Shown here: in pieces, positions 1 to 6,036 of the stretch
Layout: each line of letters starts with the position of its first letter
How positions within the stretch are numbered: position 1 is the first letter of the stretch
Source of the DNA: a virus
Reading direction: 5' to 3' (one strand)
IMG/VR virus record: IMGVR_UViG_3300025889_012341
Coordinates: 1 to 26,023 of that record
DNA: 26,023 bases
Translations under genes and position numbers: made by a program
The notes under the pieces: generated by a model
Told to the model about the DNA's origin: nothing
The model's database searches: none
Seen by the model: only the letters and a program-made list of their open reading frames with translations

Positions 1-464
1 GTGTGACAGTTCACGGTAGACCATCCCAAGAATTTTCTAGTGTTATTCAGGGATAGGGATGTCAATCCTAATGGGACCAGGTGTTCATATACCAACACCA
101 TCACATCAATCAATCTGATTCTTTTGGGAAGGGGAATCTGATAGGTGTTATACATCGCTTCAATGAATCCCCAATCAAAACTTGGATTGTAGCCCACCAC
201 ATATCCTGACACCAGTATAGTAGCTATTTGTTTGGCAGCTGTGTCCATATCCATAGCACCTGACCACCCCAATGGGGTGTATCCATTGATTTCCAAGGCC
301 TTGGGGTCTGCTGTCTCAATATGGGCAGGATGAATCAACGTGTTGAACACCTTGGACACCCCATCAGGATAGACACTGATGATAGTGATATCAATGATTT
401 CATGTTTTGTGCAATCCAGTCCTGTTGTTTCAATGTCCAGGAAATGAAGAATTGGTTTGTCCAT
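1..464 (-). CDS. DnaQ-like (DEDDh) 3'-5' exonuclease, partial
   Basis: The protein is cut at its C-terminus by the window edge; 154 residues are visible. Exo I motif DIETTG lies at residues 10-15 (D10, E12). The Exo II motif, GYNPSFD, follows at 91-97 with D97. The end has the typical run-up to Exo III (GW..VNCH, H154), whose final Asp would lie just outside. This is the DEDDh family, which includes the DNA polymerase III epsilon proofreading subunit; it removes nucleotides from 3' ends using two metal ions. It starts at ATG 464 behind an AAGGGGG ribosome-binding site. It lies downstream of the putative origin and is transcribed away from it, so a role in phage DNA replication or processing is likely. 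Whether it stands alone or is the N-terminal domain of a polymerase cannot be seen. Confidence 0.85.
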   Translation of the reverse strand, partial: MDKPILHFLDIETTGLDCTKHEIIDITIISVYPDGVSKVFNTLIHPAHIETADPKALEINGYTPLGWSGAMDMDTAAKQIATILVSGYVVGYNPSFDWGFIEAMYNTYQIPLPKRIRLIDVMVLVYEHLVPLGLTSLSLNNTRKFLGWSTVNCH

Positions 465-537
465 GTGGCCCCCTTGGTTATTTGATATGGAAAGATACCA
501 CCTGGAAAGGATTGTCATGTCTTACTAGGACATTTTC

Positions 538-578
538 TGCCACATACTGCCACATACTGCCACATACTTGCCACATAG
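538..578 (+). repeat. Left iteron array, four TGCCACATA copies
   Basis: Copies start at 538, 548, 558 and 569. The first three are identical TGCCACATAC repeats in direct tandem at 10-bp period; the fourth, TGCCACATAG, comes after one extra base. The 10-11 bp period puts all copies on one face of the helix, as expected for cooperative protein binding. A degenerate TGCCATATA occurs at 623-631. Confidence 0.85.
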
Positions 579-640
579 TTTTCTGTTGTTTGTTCCCTGT
601 GGGTGGGGATTCATATCACTTTTGCCATATATTCAATGAT

Positions 641-740
641 TTTTATAATATATATATAATAAATAAATTATAATTACAAAATATATTTTTGAGTTGTTTA
701 TGTGGCAAATATATATATAATATATATAATATATTCGATA
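641..740. other. AT-rich putative DNA unwinding element
   Basis: About 100 bp of nearly pure A/T, with alternating TATATA runs at about 650-660, 709-734 and 738-744. The main G/C cluster is a single inverted iteron at 699-707. This is the easily melted segment expected between iteron arrays. It could also supply promoter -10 elements for the exonuclease gene. Confidence 0.55.
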
Positions 741-827
741 TATAGGGAATGAAACAGGTTTTCCCTATGTGGCATGTATGTGGCATGTATGTGGCATGAT
801 GTGGCAAAATAAACAGGGTATGTGGCA
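699..827 (-). repeat. Right iteron array, inverted TATGTGGCA copies
   Basis: Copies of TATGTGGCA, the reverse complement of the left-array iteron, lie at 699-707, 766-774, 777-785 and 788-796, and again at 819-827. A one-mismatch copy (GATGTGGCA) lies at 798-806. The central copies are spaced 10-11 bp apart. The whole array points the opposite way to the left one, giving a symmetrical arrangement around the AT-rich block. Confidence 0.85.
742..768. repeat. Inverted repeat beside the right iterons
   Basis: ATAGGGAA (742-749) and TTCCCTAT (761-768) form a perfect 8-bp inverted repeat with an 11-nt spacer. The right arm overlaps the first copy of the right iteron cluster. It could be an origin hairpin or a dyad operator. 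Confidence 0.5.
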
Positions 828-834
828 AGAAGAC

Positions 835-880
835 AAAAAAAAATCTTGTGGCCCCCAACACGTAAAAGGGCCACAAGATT
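835..880 (-). terminator. Rho-independent terminator of the early operon
   Basis: On the minus strand a perfect 13-bp stem (arms 868-880 and 842-854) with a 13-nt loop is followed by a run of seven or more Ts (835-841). It begins 36 bases after the stop codon of the VirE-type helicase gene. It closes the early operon and shields the iteron region from read-through. Confidence 0.9.
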
Positions 881-915
881 CCTGGATGATATGCTATATG
901 TATTGTATCACAAAA

Positions 916-2208
916 TTAGTTTCTTGTCCACACTCTTTTGTTATCTCTTCTGACAAAAGAACACCCGTTTTCCTTGCATATCTTGGCCACCCTTCTGCTG
1001 TTGCCTGAATGTCTATGACTAACAGGAACCTGAAGATATTCCATGATTTCAGCGATTGTGGCCCCACCTTTTTGGACTAGGCAATCAAGGACCCCATAAG
1101 CCCACGGGTCTTCCACCAAGAAAGCTTCTTGGTACTTTTCCAATAGGTCTTCTTCATGTGGAAGAAGGTGCCATTCATGTCCTGTGTGATATGTGGTCAC
1201 AGCTTCAGCCCAAAGATGGTCCCTGTTCTCCTTAATCCACTGTAAATCCACTTTGTTGGGACACCAAAACACCCAAAATCTTCTTTCAGGACCATCATCC
1301 ATGATATTTCTGTCGTTACTGGTTCCATAGAAGCATGTTGTTCTCAATCTGAACACAGGGTCCTTGTCATACACAACCCGGTATCTATCTTTGTTATCAG
1401 TCAGAAAGGCCTTGATTGTCCCTGAATGTTTCCCGTGAAAATCATCCAATTCTTGAAATTCCCATATCCAAACCCCTGTTTGGTGAATCAATTCAAGGGC
1501 TGATTTGTTTCCAATGTTCAATTTGCTTCTTGAATACCATTGTTCTGTTGGAAGAAGAAACTCCACACAACGAGATTTCCCCACACCCTTGGGACCTGCA
1601 AATATAGGCATGGTGTCCATCTGACATCCAGGATTCAGAGCACGGGCCACCCAGGCAATGAACATTTTCTTTGACATCACTTCAATGATGGGCCGTGTAA
1701 AATCATCACATTCACACTTCAAGATATGTTCTGCAAAGTATTGGATTCTTGATACCCCATCCCATTCCAATCCTGACAGGTATTCCTTGATTGGGTCAAT
1801 TTGGTTCAGATATGCAACCCTGAAGACCCCATTCCTTAAGTCAGCTTCTGTGGTTTCTAGTCTGTATCTTTCTTCTAGGTCTATGGCAATCTGTGTCCAA
1901 TGATGTTTTTCCACCAATTTCCCATCCCAATATATTTTATCACTATGATAATGATAGGACATTTTTCCTGAATACTGGGAATCATTTTCCAAGACTATGG
2001 CCAAATTCTTTTTGTCTGCCCTTGGTCTAGGTGTGTTCTTCAAGTTCCCATCCTTGTCCCACACTGCCCTAGATGTTTCAAGCATATCCCACACACCAGG
2101 TTCAGCACCCACAGGGGTAGGATCTTCCTTGTCTTGGATTTCAATCTTGATTCCCTGTTCTGCTGCCACTTCACGCAATATCTTTAATCGTTCTTCATGT
2201 TTTGTCAT
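916..2208 (-). CDS. VirE-type SF3-like helicase / replication initiator
   Basis: 430 aa. The central part matches the virulence-associated E (VapE) family of phages and satellites, P-loop ATPases related to superfamily 3 helicases. Visible motifs: Walker A GPKGVGKS (205-212), Walker B VWIWEFQELDD (246-256), a sensor Asn in YGTSN (298) and the paired arginines GPERRFW (309-310). The upstream part (about 120-165) has the family's DPIKEYLSGLEWDG segment. The C-terminal 60 residues are basic and may form a winged helix. The start ATG overlaps the primase stop (ATGA, 2205-2208), so the two are translationally coupled and probably work as a primase-helicase pair. Being the last gene before the iterons, it is the best candidate for the origin-binding initiator; that part is inference. 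Confidence 0.85.
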   Translation of the reverse strand: MTKHEERLKILREVAAEQGIKIEIQDKEDPTPVGAEPGVWDMLETSRAVWDKDGNLKNTPRPRADKKNLAIVLENDSQYSGKMSYHYHSDKIYWDGKLVEKHHWTQIAIDLEERYRLETTEADLRNGVFRVAYLNQIDPIKEYLSGLEWDGVSRIQYFAEHILKCECDDFTRPIIEVMSKKMFIAWVARALNPGCQMDTMPIFAGPKGVGKSRCVEFLLPTEQWYSRSKLNIGNKSALELIHQTGVWIWEFQELDDFHGKHSGTIKAFLTDNKDRYRVVYDKDPVFRLRTTCFYGTSNDRNIMDDGPERRFWVFWCPNKVDLQWIKENRDHLWAEAVTTYHTGHEWHLLPHEEDLLEKYQEAFLVEDPWAYGVLDCLVQKGGATIAEIMEYLQVPVSHRHSGNSRRVAKICKENGCSFVRRDNKRVWTRN

Positions 2209-3086
2209 CTTCCACCCCCTAACACCAAATCTGTAAGACTACCCCACCACCCACATGAATTCTTATGATTGCAGGATGGAAACTTGTTGGAATTGGGGAA
2301 GTTGATGTCAATAGAAAAATGGACATCAGGTCTTCCACACTTGGGACAGGTTATGTGTCTTGCATTGTTCCCCAACATCTTGGCCCCTAGTCTGTGAGCA
2401 ACACCCATTCTGAAGTTGGGGTCTGATTCAGCTTGTGACACTGTGATGGGTTTTCCTGATTCAGGTGGAATGTATCTTGTAGGTTGTTGGATTGTAACAT
2501 GGGAATAGTCCAGTTTCAAGAATCTTCCTGCATGGTGAAAATCACTGTAATGGTATTCCTTGAAATTCAGGGGGTGTCCCATGTTCATGTTGCCTGCCAA
2601 TGGGTAAGCATACCGATAGTAAAGCCTAGCAACATCTTTCAGGGCCTTGGAATCAGGTTCACCCCTTCCAATTTGGCTGTCCCATAGTTCTTTGGCAGCA
2701 ATAGAAGCCCTTGGCCAATCTTCTGCTGGGATAGGTTCAGCCAATGGAAGAATAATTCTGTATTTGTTGTGTTGTGGTCTATTGCTGAAGGATGTGTGTG
2801 CAAGGACTGTCCAATCTGTCCACATTCTCCAAGTATCATAACCTGTCAAACCATCATCCATGTCATAGACAAGACATGATATTGCAACGGCTGAAGCCCC
2901 TGACCTTGTTTTGTTAGGTTGGAATGTGGTTGGGGTCCACAGGGGAAGGTCTTTCTTGTTTTGGATGGGTGTTCCTTTGGCAATGGGTGTCAGCAAAGAG
3001 TTGACAAGGGTTGCCAAGTTCACCACCCTGGACACAGGTTTGTTTTCCAAGGTGTGATTGAATGTTGATATAGCATATTTATCCAT
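2205..3086 (-). CDS. AEP-type primase (PrimPol) with zinc finger
   Basis: 293 aa. The N-terminal half has signatures of archaeo-eukaryotic primases: a metal-binding DMDD at 75-78, then AHTSFSN...KYRIILPL (97-115), and a third conserved stretch with D145, D151, R154 and Y157. The C-terminus holds a zinc-ribbon-like motif, CPKC (247-250) with C272, H274 and C278, as in primases that recognise template DNA. It would make primers for phage DNA synthesis next to the VirE-type helicase encoded just downstream. A clear AAGGAAC ribosome-binding site precedes ATG 3086. It follows rusA by 11 bp and overlaps the helicase start by 4 bp. The fold assignment rests on motifs only. Confidence 0.75.
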   Translation of the reverse strand: MDKYAISTFNHTLENKPVSRVVNLATLVNSLLTPIAKGTPIQNKKDLPLWTPTTFQPNKTRSGASAVAISCLVYDMDDGLTGYDTWRMWTDWTVLAHTSFSNRPQHNKYRIILPLAEPIPAEDWPRASIAAKELWDSQIGRGEPDSKALKDVARLYYRYAYPLAGNMNMGHPLNFKEYHYSDFHHAGRFLKLDYSHVTIQQPTRYIPPESGKPITVSQAESDPNFRMGVAHRLGAKMLGNNARHITCPKCGRPDVHFSIDINFPNSNKFPSCNHKNSCGWWGSLTDLVLGGGR

Positions 3087-3097
3087 TTTGTTGTTCC

Positions 3098-3496
3098 TTA
3101 TGTGATGATAGTGTTTCTATAGATTGAAAAGGTTGTGTGTGGTTCTTCATAGATTGAAGAATAGTAATCAGCAGCTTCCAGGACTACAACTTGATTGTCA
3201 TCCAACCAAACCCCTGATTTTGTCAGGATGTCAAATACCATCTTACACAGGTTGTCAATGTCAGGGGTTGTGGTCTTGAATGTTCTGTTTGGGTCCTTGA
3301 TTCTTTTTGGTCTTTGGTGAACAAACGTGATGGAAATCTTGACAGGGCCTTCCCAAGTCTTTTCAGCCTGAAATATGTGTGTTTTCATATATTCACGGGT
3401 CTTGGGTGGGGTATAGGTTCCATATTTTCCATGTCTTGATCTTCCTGTGGCTACTGGTTGTCCAGGAAAGAAGCCTTGAAAGATTAGTTCCCACAT
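3098..3496 (-). CDS. rusA: RusA-family Holliday junction resolvase
   Basis: 132 aa, close to the usual 120-140 of RusA proteins. The family's active-site pattern is plain: PDIDNLCK at 78-85 (D79, D81, K85), D89, and GVWLDDNQV at 95-103 with acidic D99/D100. RusA dimers cut four-way DNA junctions, and phages use it to resolve recombination intermediates and branched DNA before packaging. AAGGAAC precedes ATG 3496. The first 13 bases overlap the end of the upstream HTH gene, and the primase follows 11 bp later, so it is part of the early replication operon. Confidence 0.9.
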   Translation of the reverse strand: MWELIFQGFFPGQPVATGRSRHGKYGTYTPPKTREYMKTHIFQAEKTWEGPVKISITFVHQRPKRIKDPNRTFKTTTPDIDNLCKMVFDILTKSGVWLDDNQVVVLEAADYYSSIYEEPHTTFSIYRNTIIT

Positions 3497-3819
3497 TTTT
3501 CACGTTCCTTGATTATGATTTCTGTCCATTCCATATAAATTTCATAGAAGTTATAGGGATATAGGAATCTTATCAAATTATGAAAGAAAATAATTGTTGG
3601 ATATTGGGTCCCCTGAATCCACTTGTATATTGTTTGTTCAGAACAATTGATTTCCTGTGCTATGTGTTGTACTGTAAAACCTTTTTGTTTTATGGATTGG
3701 CCTAGAATATCACCCCAAATTTCAGGTTCAGTGATAGCAGGTCTTTCTTCCACAGGAATGGACATTCTTCCATTTTCTCTGATGTTGTCACGTTGTTTCT
3801 TTCTTTCTTCTTTTGTCAT
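3484..3819 (-). CDS. XRE/Cro-type HTH protein
   Basis: 111 aa. After a charged N-terminal arm of about 35 residues comes a lambda-repressor-like helix-turn-helix, FTVQHIAQEINCSEQTIYKWIQG, at roughly residues 48-70. The remainder is aromatic and hydrophobic (FYEIYMEW). AAGGAG precedes the ATG, which overlaps the stop of the upstream gene as ATGA (3816-3819). It resembles two other proteins here (3816-4115 and 23710-23997) in layout: a W...Q start, an HTH, then a hydrophobic tail. It probably regulates phage promoters, but I cannot say which. Confidence 0.7.
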   Translation of the reverse strand: MTKEERKKQRDNIRENGRMSIPVEERPAITEPEIWGDILGQSIKQKGFTVQHIAQEINCSEQTIYKWIQGTQYPTIIFFHNLIRFLYPYNFYEIYMEWTEIIIKEREKCGN

Positions 3820-4115
3820 TGTGTTGGCTCCTTGTATGTTGATAGTGATTGTTGATATTCATTGGTTGATTTCATAGCTTCCCAAAGAAGTTCATGAAAC
3901 AGTTCCACACATTCATTTTCTGTTGTGATGTTTCCAAGGTCTTTGTGGATGTGGACTATGGTTTCAATGATTATGATAATTTTACTTACCTGGGGTGTAT
4001 ATGGATATTGTGTGAAAAAACTATTTGGGGCAATCCCTGCAAGCTCACAAAATCTTTTATTTGACATCCCTAGGTCTTTTATTTGTTGTCTAGCCCATTG
4101 ATTGAATTTGTTCAT
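3816..4115 (-). CDS. Small HTH-like protein
   Basis: 99 aa. The N-terminus (FNQWARQQIKDLGMSNKRFCELAGIAPNSF, split over about 4-33) fits the first helices of an XRE-type HTH. The recognition helix is less typical than in the neighbouring gene. A run of isoleucines at 46-50 is probably a core helix and not a membrane span, since it is only about eight residues long. AAGGAA precedes ATG 4115, which lies 26 bp inside the upstream gene. It may form a pair with the next HTH protein, to which it is translationally coupled. Function otherwise unknown. Confidence 0.6.
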   Translation of the reverse strand: MNKFNQWARQQIKDLGMSNKRFCELAGIAPNSFFTQYPYTPQVSKIIIIIETIVHIHKDLGNITTENECVELFHELLWEAMKSTNEYQQSLSTYKEPTQ

Positions 4116-4329
4116 TGATATATTCCTTTGCTTTTTGTAGTGTCCATAAGATTGGTTCTGTGAATGGTTTCTTCTGAATCTTGTCCCCTGCTATGCAATA
4201 GACATATTTCTTTTTTCTTCCACAAGGGCTGATTCTTTTCTTGTTTTCTGTCTTCAGGATTAGACACCCCTTGTATTGAGTTGGTTCTATACAAGGGATG
4301 TTCTTCAGGAAATCATTGATATTCTTCAT
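4090..4329 (-). CDS. Small protein of unknown function
   Basis: 79 aa, starting MKNINDFLKNIPC. I chose ATG 4329 because it overlaps the stop codon of a 36-aa reading frame as ATGA (4326-4329). A longer frame to 4401 needs a TTG start and would run across that small gene. The protein is lysine-rich with a central basic stretch, CGRKKKYVYC at about 40-49. Spacing of the aromatic and basic residues suggests a compact beta-containing fold, possibly nucleic-acid binding; this is speculative. It belongs to the early operon. Confidence 0.6.
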   Translation of the reverse strand: MKNINDFLKNIPCIEPTQYKGCLILKTENKKRISPCGRKKKYVYCIAGDKIQKKPFTEPILWTLQKAKEYINEQIQSMG

Positions 4330-4436
4330 ACAGTCAACCAAGAAGCGATTTTCCCAAGGACAGCAGGTGTCAGGAATAGAATGATTGCTATTTCTGCACA
4401 AATAACGAATTGAAGGATTCTTTGTCTTTTTGTCAT
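4326..4436 (-). CDS. 36-aa single-span membrane peptide
   Basis: The frame MTKRQR-ILQFVICAEIAIILF... starts at ATG 4436 with a good AAAGGAG site 8 bases upstream (AAAGGAGAATAAGACC-ATG). It ends in a TGA that overlaps the ATG of the next gene. A basic N-terminus (KRQR) is followed by about 20 hydrophobic residues (7-27) and a short tail, KIASWLTV. The positive-inside rule suggests N-terminus in. Its gene fills exactly the space between the 4441-4746 stop and the next start, which supports it being real. Role unknown; small phage membrane peptides often inhibit host functions or exclude other phages. Confidence 0.65.
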   Translation of the reverse strand: MTKRQRILQFVICAEIAIILFLTPAVLGKIASWLTV

Positions 4437-4440
4437 GGTC

Positions 4441-4746
4441 TTATTCTCCTTTTGTTCTTTCACTGATAGCCCATCGGATATATTCACGGTCTTGGGTTCT
4501 TGTGGACAATTCAGGGTCCCAACATTTCACACATAAGACCACAGAATCAAAAGATTTGGTGTGACTTCCATTGATAGTGTAAACAGCATAGTTTTCTTTG
4601 TTTCTGTATCCTGTGATTGTGTTAGGGCCTGCATATTCACACACAATCTTTTCATTGTTTCTTTGTGTATATACATTGCTGTTCTTGGACATGATGTTTT
4701 GCATAACTTGCAAGGGGATATGTTTTGATATGTTTTGATAGTTCAT
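4441..4746 (-). CDS. Unknown early protein, paralogue of 4799-5119
   Basis: 101 aa, starting MNYQNISKHIPLQVMQNIM. It aligns over its whole length with the protein encoded just upstream. Shared elements in order: I.K.IP..VMQ.I, NVY, EKIV/DKIC..Y.G.NT, Y.V, S.TK, WD, and a closing RW.I.E. Mixed beta content is likely. AGGAAAA precedes ATG 4746. I do not recognise the family. Position at the start of the early operon suggests an immediate-early, host-directed role. Confidence 0.6.
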   Translation of the reverse strand: MNYQNISKHIPLQVMQNIMSKNSNVYTQRNNEKIVCEYAGPNTITGYRNKENYAVYTINGSHTKSFDSVVLCVKCWDPELSTRTQDREYIRWAISERTKGE

Positions 4747-4798
4747 ATTGATTTTCCTGTGTTTATAGTTATTTTTTAGAGCTGATATATTTGTGTTG

Positions 4799-5119
4799 TT
4801 ATTGTTGCCAATTTCTATTTGGACATTCAGTTATTACCCATCTCAATAATTCAAAATCCCATTTTGATGGATTCATTTGTGAATCTATGTCCCATTTATC
4901 TTCATAGAAGATCACATAATTATTTGGTTTTGTGTCGCTACTTTTCAAGCCCATAACAATGTATTTTTGTGGGTTTGTCATGTCTAATTTGGTATTTTTG
5001 CCGGTGTACACCACACATATCTTGTCGTTATGTTTATATACATTTTGATCTATAATCAATTGCATAACAGATATAGGGATATATTTTGCGATTCTTGCAT
5101 AGTATATGTATGATTCCAT
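4799..5119 (-). CDS. Unknown early protein, first gene of early operon
   Basis: 106 aa, starting MESYIYYARIAKYIP. It is the paralogue of the next gene and has the same order of conserved blocks: IAKYIP..VMQ.I, NVYKHNDKICVVYTGKNT, SDTK, KWD and LLRWVITE. It is the first gene after the AT-rich divergent promoter region, with only a weak ribosome-binding site (GAGAT). The AT content is higher than in most of the window. There are no membrane spans or recognisable catalytic motifs. Being first in the operon suggests it is made immediately on infection. Confidence 0.6.
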   Translation of the reverse strand: MESYIYYARIAKYIPISVMQLIIDQNVYKHNDKICVVYTGKNTKLDMTNPQKYIVMGLKSSDTKPNNYVIFYEDKWDIDSQMNPSKWDFELLRWVITECPNRNWQQ

Positions 5120-5150
5120 ATTTTATCTCGTTTGTTTTAGTTAGTTTGTA

Positions 5151-5166
5151 ACAACATGATTGTTGT
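5151..5166. promoter_or_regulatory. Palindromic operator candidate in divergent promoter region
   Basis: ACAACA-TGAT-TGTTGT is a perfect 6-bp dyad. Its last base is the first of a TATAAT (5166-5171) on the plus strand. It lies 32 bp upstream of the first early gene, inside an extremely AT-rich gap (5120-5280) that must carry promoters for both directions. One of the HTH proteins encoded nearby could bind here. Confidence 0.45.
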
Positions 5167-5245
5167 ATAATATATATATATTATATATTTGTATAAATGT
5201 CAATATAAATATATAAAAATATGTAAAAAAATATCTATTTTTTTG

Positions 5246-5254
5246 TGTTATACT
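5246..5254 (+). promoter_or_regulatory. Extended -10 promoter candidate for the plus-strand gene
   Basis: TGTTATACT fits the extended -10 form (TGn followed by TATACT). It lies 26 bases upstream of ATG 5281, and no good -35 is seen. The A/T run upstream (5220-5244) could act as an UP-like element. Confidence 0.4.
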
Positions 5255-5280
5255 ATTTCATATCGGATTCTAGGGGGAAT

Positions 5281-5775
5281 ATGTCATTTGAAAAAAGAAT
5301 GAAACAGGGTGAAAATAACTTCTTGAAAATTATTCCCCACCTGAAAGACATCTTCCCAGGTGAATGGTTTTCCACAGCAGGGATGGAAATTGATTATGGT
5401 TCAGGGGTGGATTTTATATATGTCCACCTGGGACAGCTCCTGACAATGTCTGTCAGGGTGTGGGAAGGGAAACCAAGACAATGGATGTCCATCAGGTGGA
5501 AAAGGACAGGGGATGTGTCCTTGAAGTTGGAAATGTCTTCCAGGTTGGAAGACTATAGGGCCAATAGGCCCCTGACCAGTTACACAATTGAAGGATGGAT
5601 ATATCAGGGTAGGATATATGTGGCCATTGTCCCCACCAAAGACCTGATGAAAATCATTGACATCCACTTCAATGAATTTTCTGATTTTTGGTGTACAAAT
5701 GAAAGGGACAGGGTGATTTTCAAAAGAATACCCTTTGACCTTATAAAACCTGTGAAGGTGGTAAGGACTTTTTGA
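5281..5775 (+). CDS. Sole plus-strand gene, unknown function
   Basis: 164 aa from ATG 5281, placed behind a TAGGGGGA ribosome-binding site; a longer in-frame start at 5245 has none. The N-terminal region contains D38..SGVD44 followed by a strand LLTMSVRVW (53-61), then SIRWKR. Many small phage proteins with a GxD...(v)xR core are PD-(D/E)XK-like, but the second catalytic acid and lysine are not evident here, so this is a weak hint. The gene diverges from the early operon and runs tail-to-tail into the holin gene, overlapping its 3' end by 35 bp. Standing apart with its own promoter suggests a regulatory, host-takeover or exclusion role. Confidence 0.65.
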   Translation: MSFEKRMKQGENNFLKIIPHLKDIFPGEWFSTAGMEIDYGSGVDFIYVHLGQLLTMSVRVWEGKPRQWMSIRWKRTGDVSLKLEMSSRLEDYRANRPLTSYTIEGWIYQGRIYVAIVPTKDLMKIIDIHFNEFSDFWCTNERDRVIFKRIPFDLIKPVKVVRTF

Positions 5776-6034
5776 TTTCACGGACATCCTTTTTGATGTC
5801 CTTGATTTCTTCTTTCATCCCTGTCATTGTTGTTGTCAGGGTTTCAAGGCTTTCCTTATACATGGTTCGGTCTTCTTCATGTGCTGACACTATCTTGTCA
5901 ATCTGTTCCATGTGCTTTTCTATAATCTTGGGGACATGGGTTCCTATCCACTTGGCAATATAAAATAATGCTACAATACACAGCCCCAAAGCTGCCACAG
6001 GGCCTGTCAAAAGTTGAAGAATCATCGGTTCCAT
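5741..6034 (-). CDS. Holin candidate, membrane anchor plus coiled coil
   Basis: 97 aa from ATG 6034. The preceding GGGGGAAA is its ribosome-binding site; a TTG further up (6049) would place that site inside the gene. One hydrophobic span (about 4-28, LLTGPVAALGLCIVALFYIAKW) is followed by a charged, heptad-like helix (about 35-92) rich in E, K and I. Phage holins and holin-like proteins often have this layout. It starts 2 bp after the stop of the endolysin gene, as in lysis cassettes. A membrane-bound regulator of lysis is the alternative. Confidence 0.65.
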   Translation of the reverse strand: MEPMILQLLTGPVAALGLCIVALFYIAKWIGTHVPKIIEKHMEQIDKIVSAHEEDRTMYKESLETLTTTMTGMKEEIKDIKKDVREIKKSLPPSQVL

Positions 6035-6036
6035 AG

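Larger units (their letters stand above)
538..827. other. Putative iteron-type replication origin
   Basis: A gene-free stretch contains two oppositely oriented arrays of a 9-10 bp iteron (TGCCACATA, TATGTGGCA) around a block made almost wholly of A and T. It lies directly downstream of the primase-helicase genes. Origins of phage satellites such as SaPIs have two iteron sets around an AT-rich unwinding region beside primase and helicase/initiator genes; that known layout is the basis for the call. The whole gap 465-915 holds no credible gene: reading frames through it are made of the repeats themselves. A regulatory array (operators for the exonuclease promoter) is the main alternative. Confidence 0.6.

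Noticed and set aside
538-578. CRISPR-like repeat array
   Set aside because: The repeats are 10 bp in direct contact with no spacers; no cas genes are present.
407-876. Open frames on both strands across the iteron region with repeated CHI/LPHT residues
   Set aside because: Their sequence is only the translation of the repeats and AT runs, they lack sensible ribosome-binding sites, and one overlaps the exonuclease start and the other the terminator.
3954-3980. Run of five isoleucines in the 99-aa HTH-like protein read as a membrane span
   Set aside because: The hydrophobic stretch is too short, broken by E and H, and the protein otherwise looks soluble.
5245-5280. Upstream start for the plus-strand gene
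   Set aside because: The strong AGGGGG site and the extended -10 promoter both lie within or just at this extension, so ATG 5281 is the better start.
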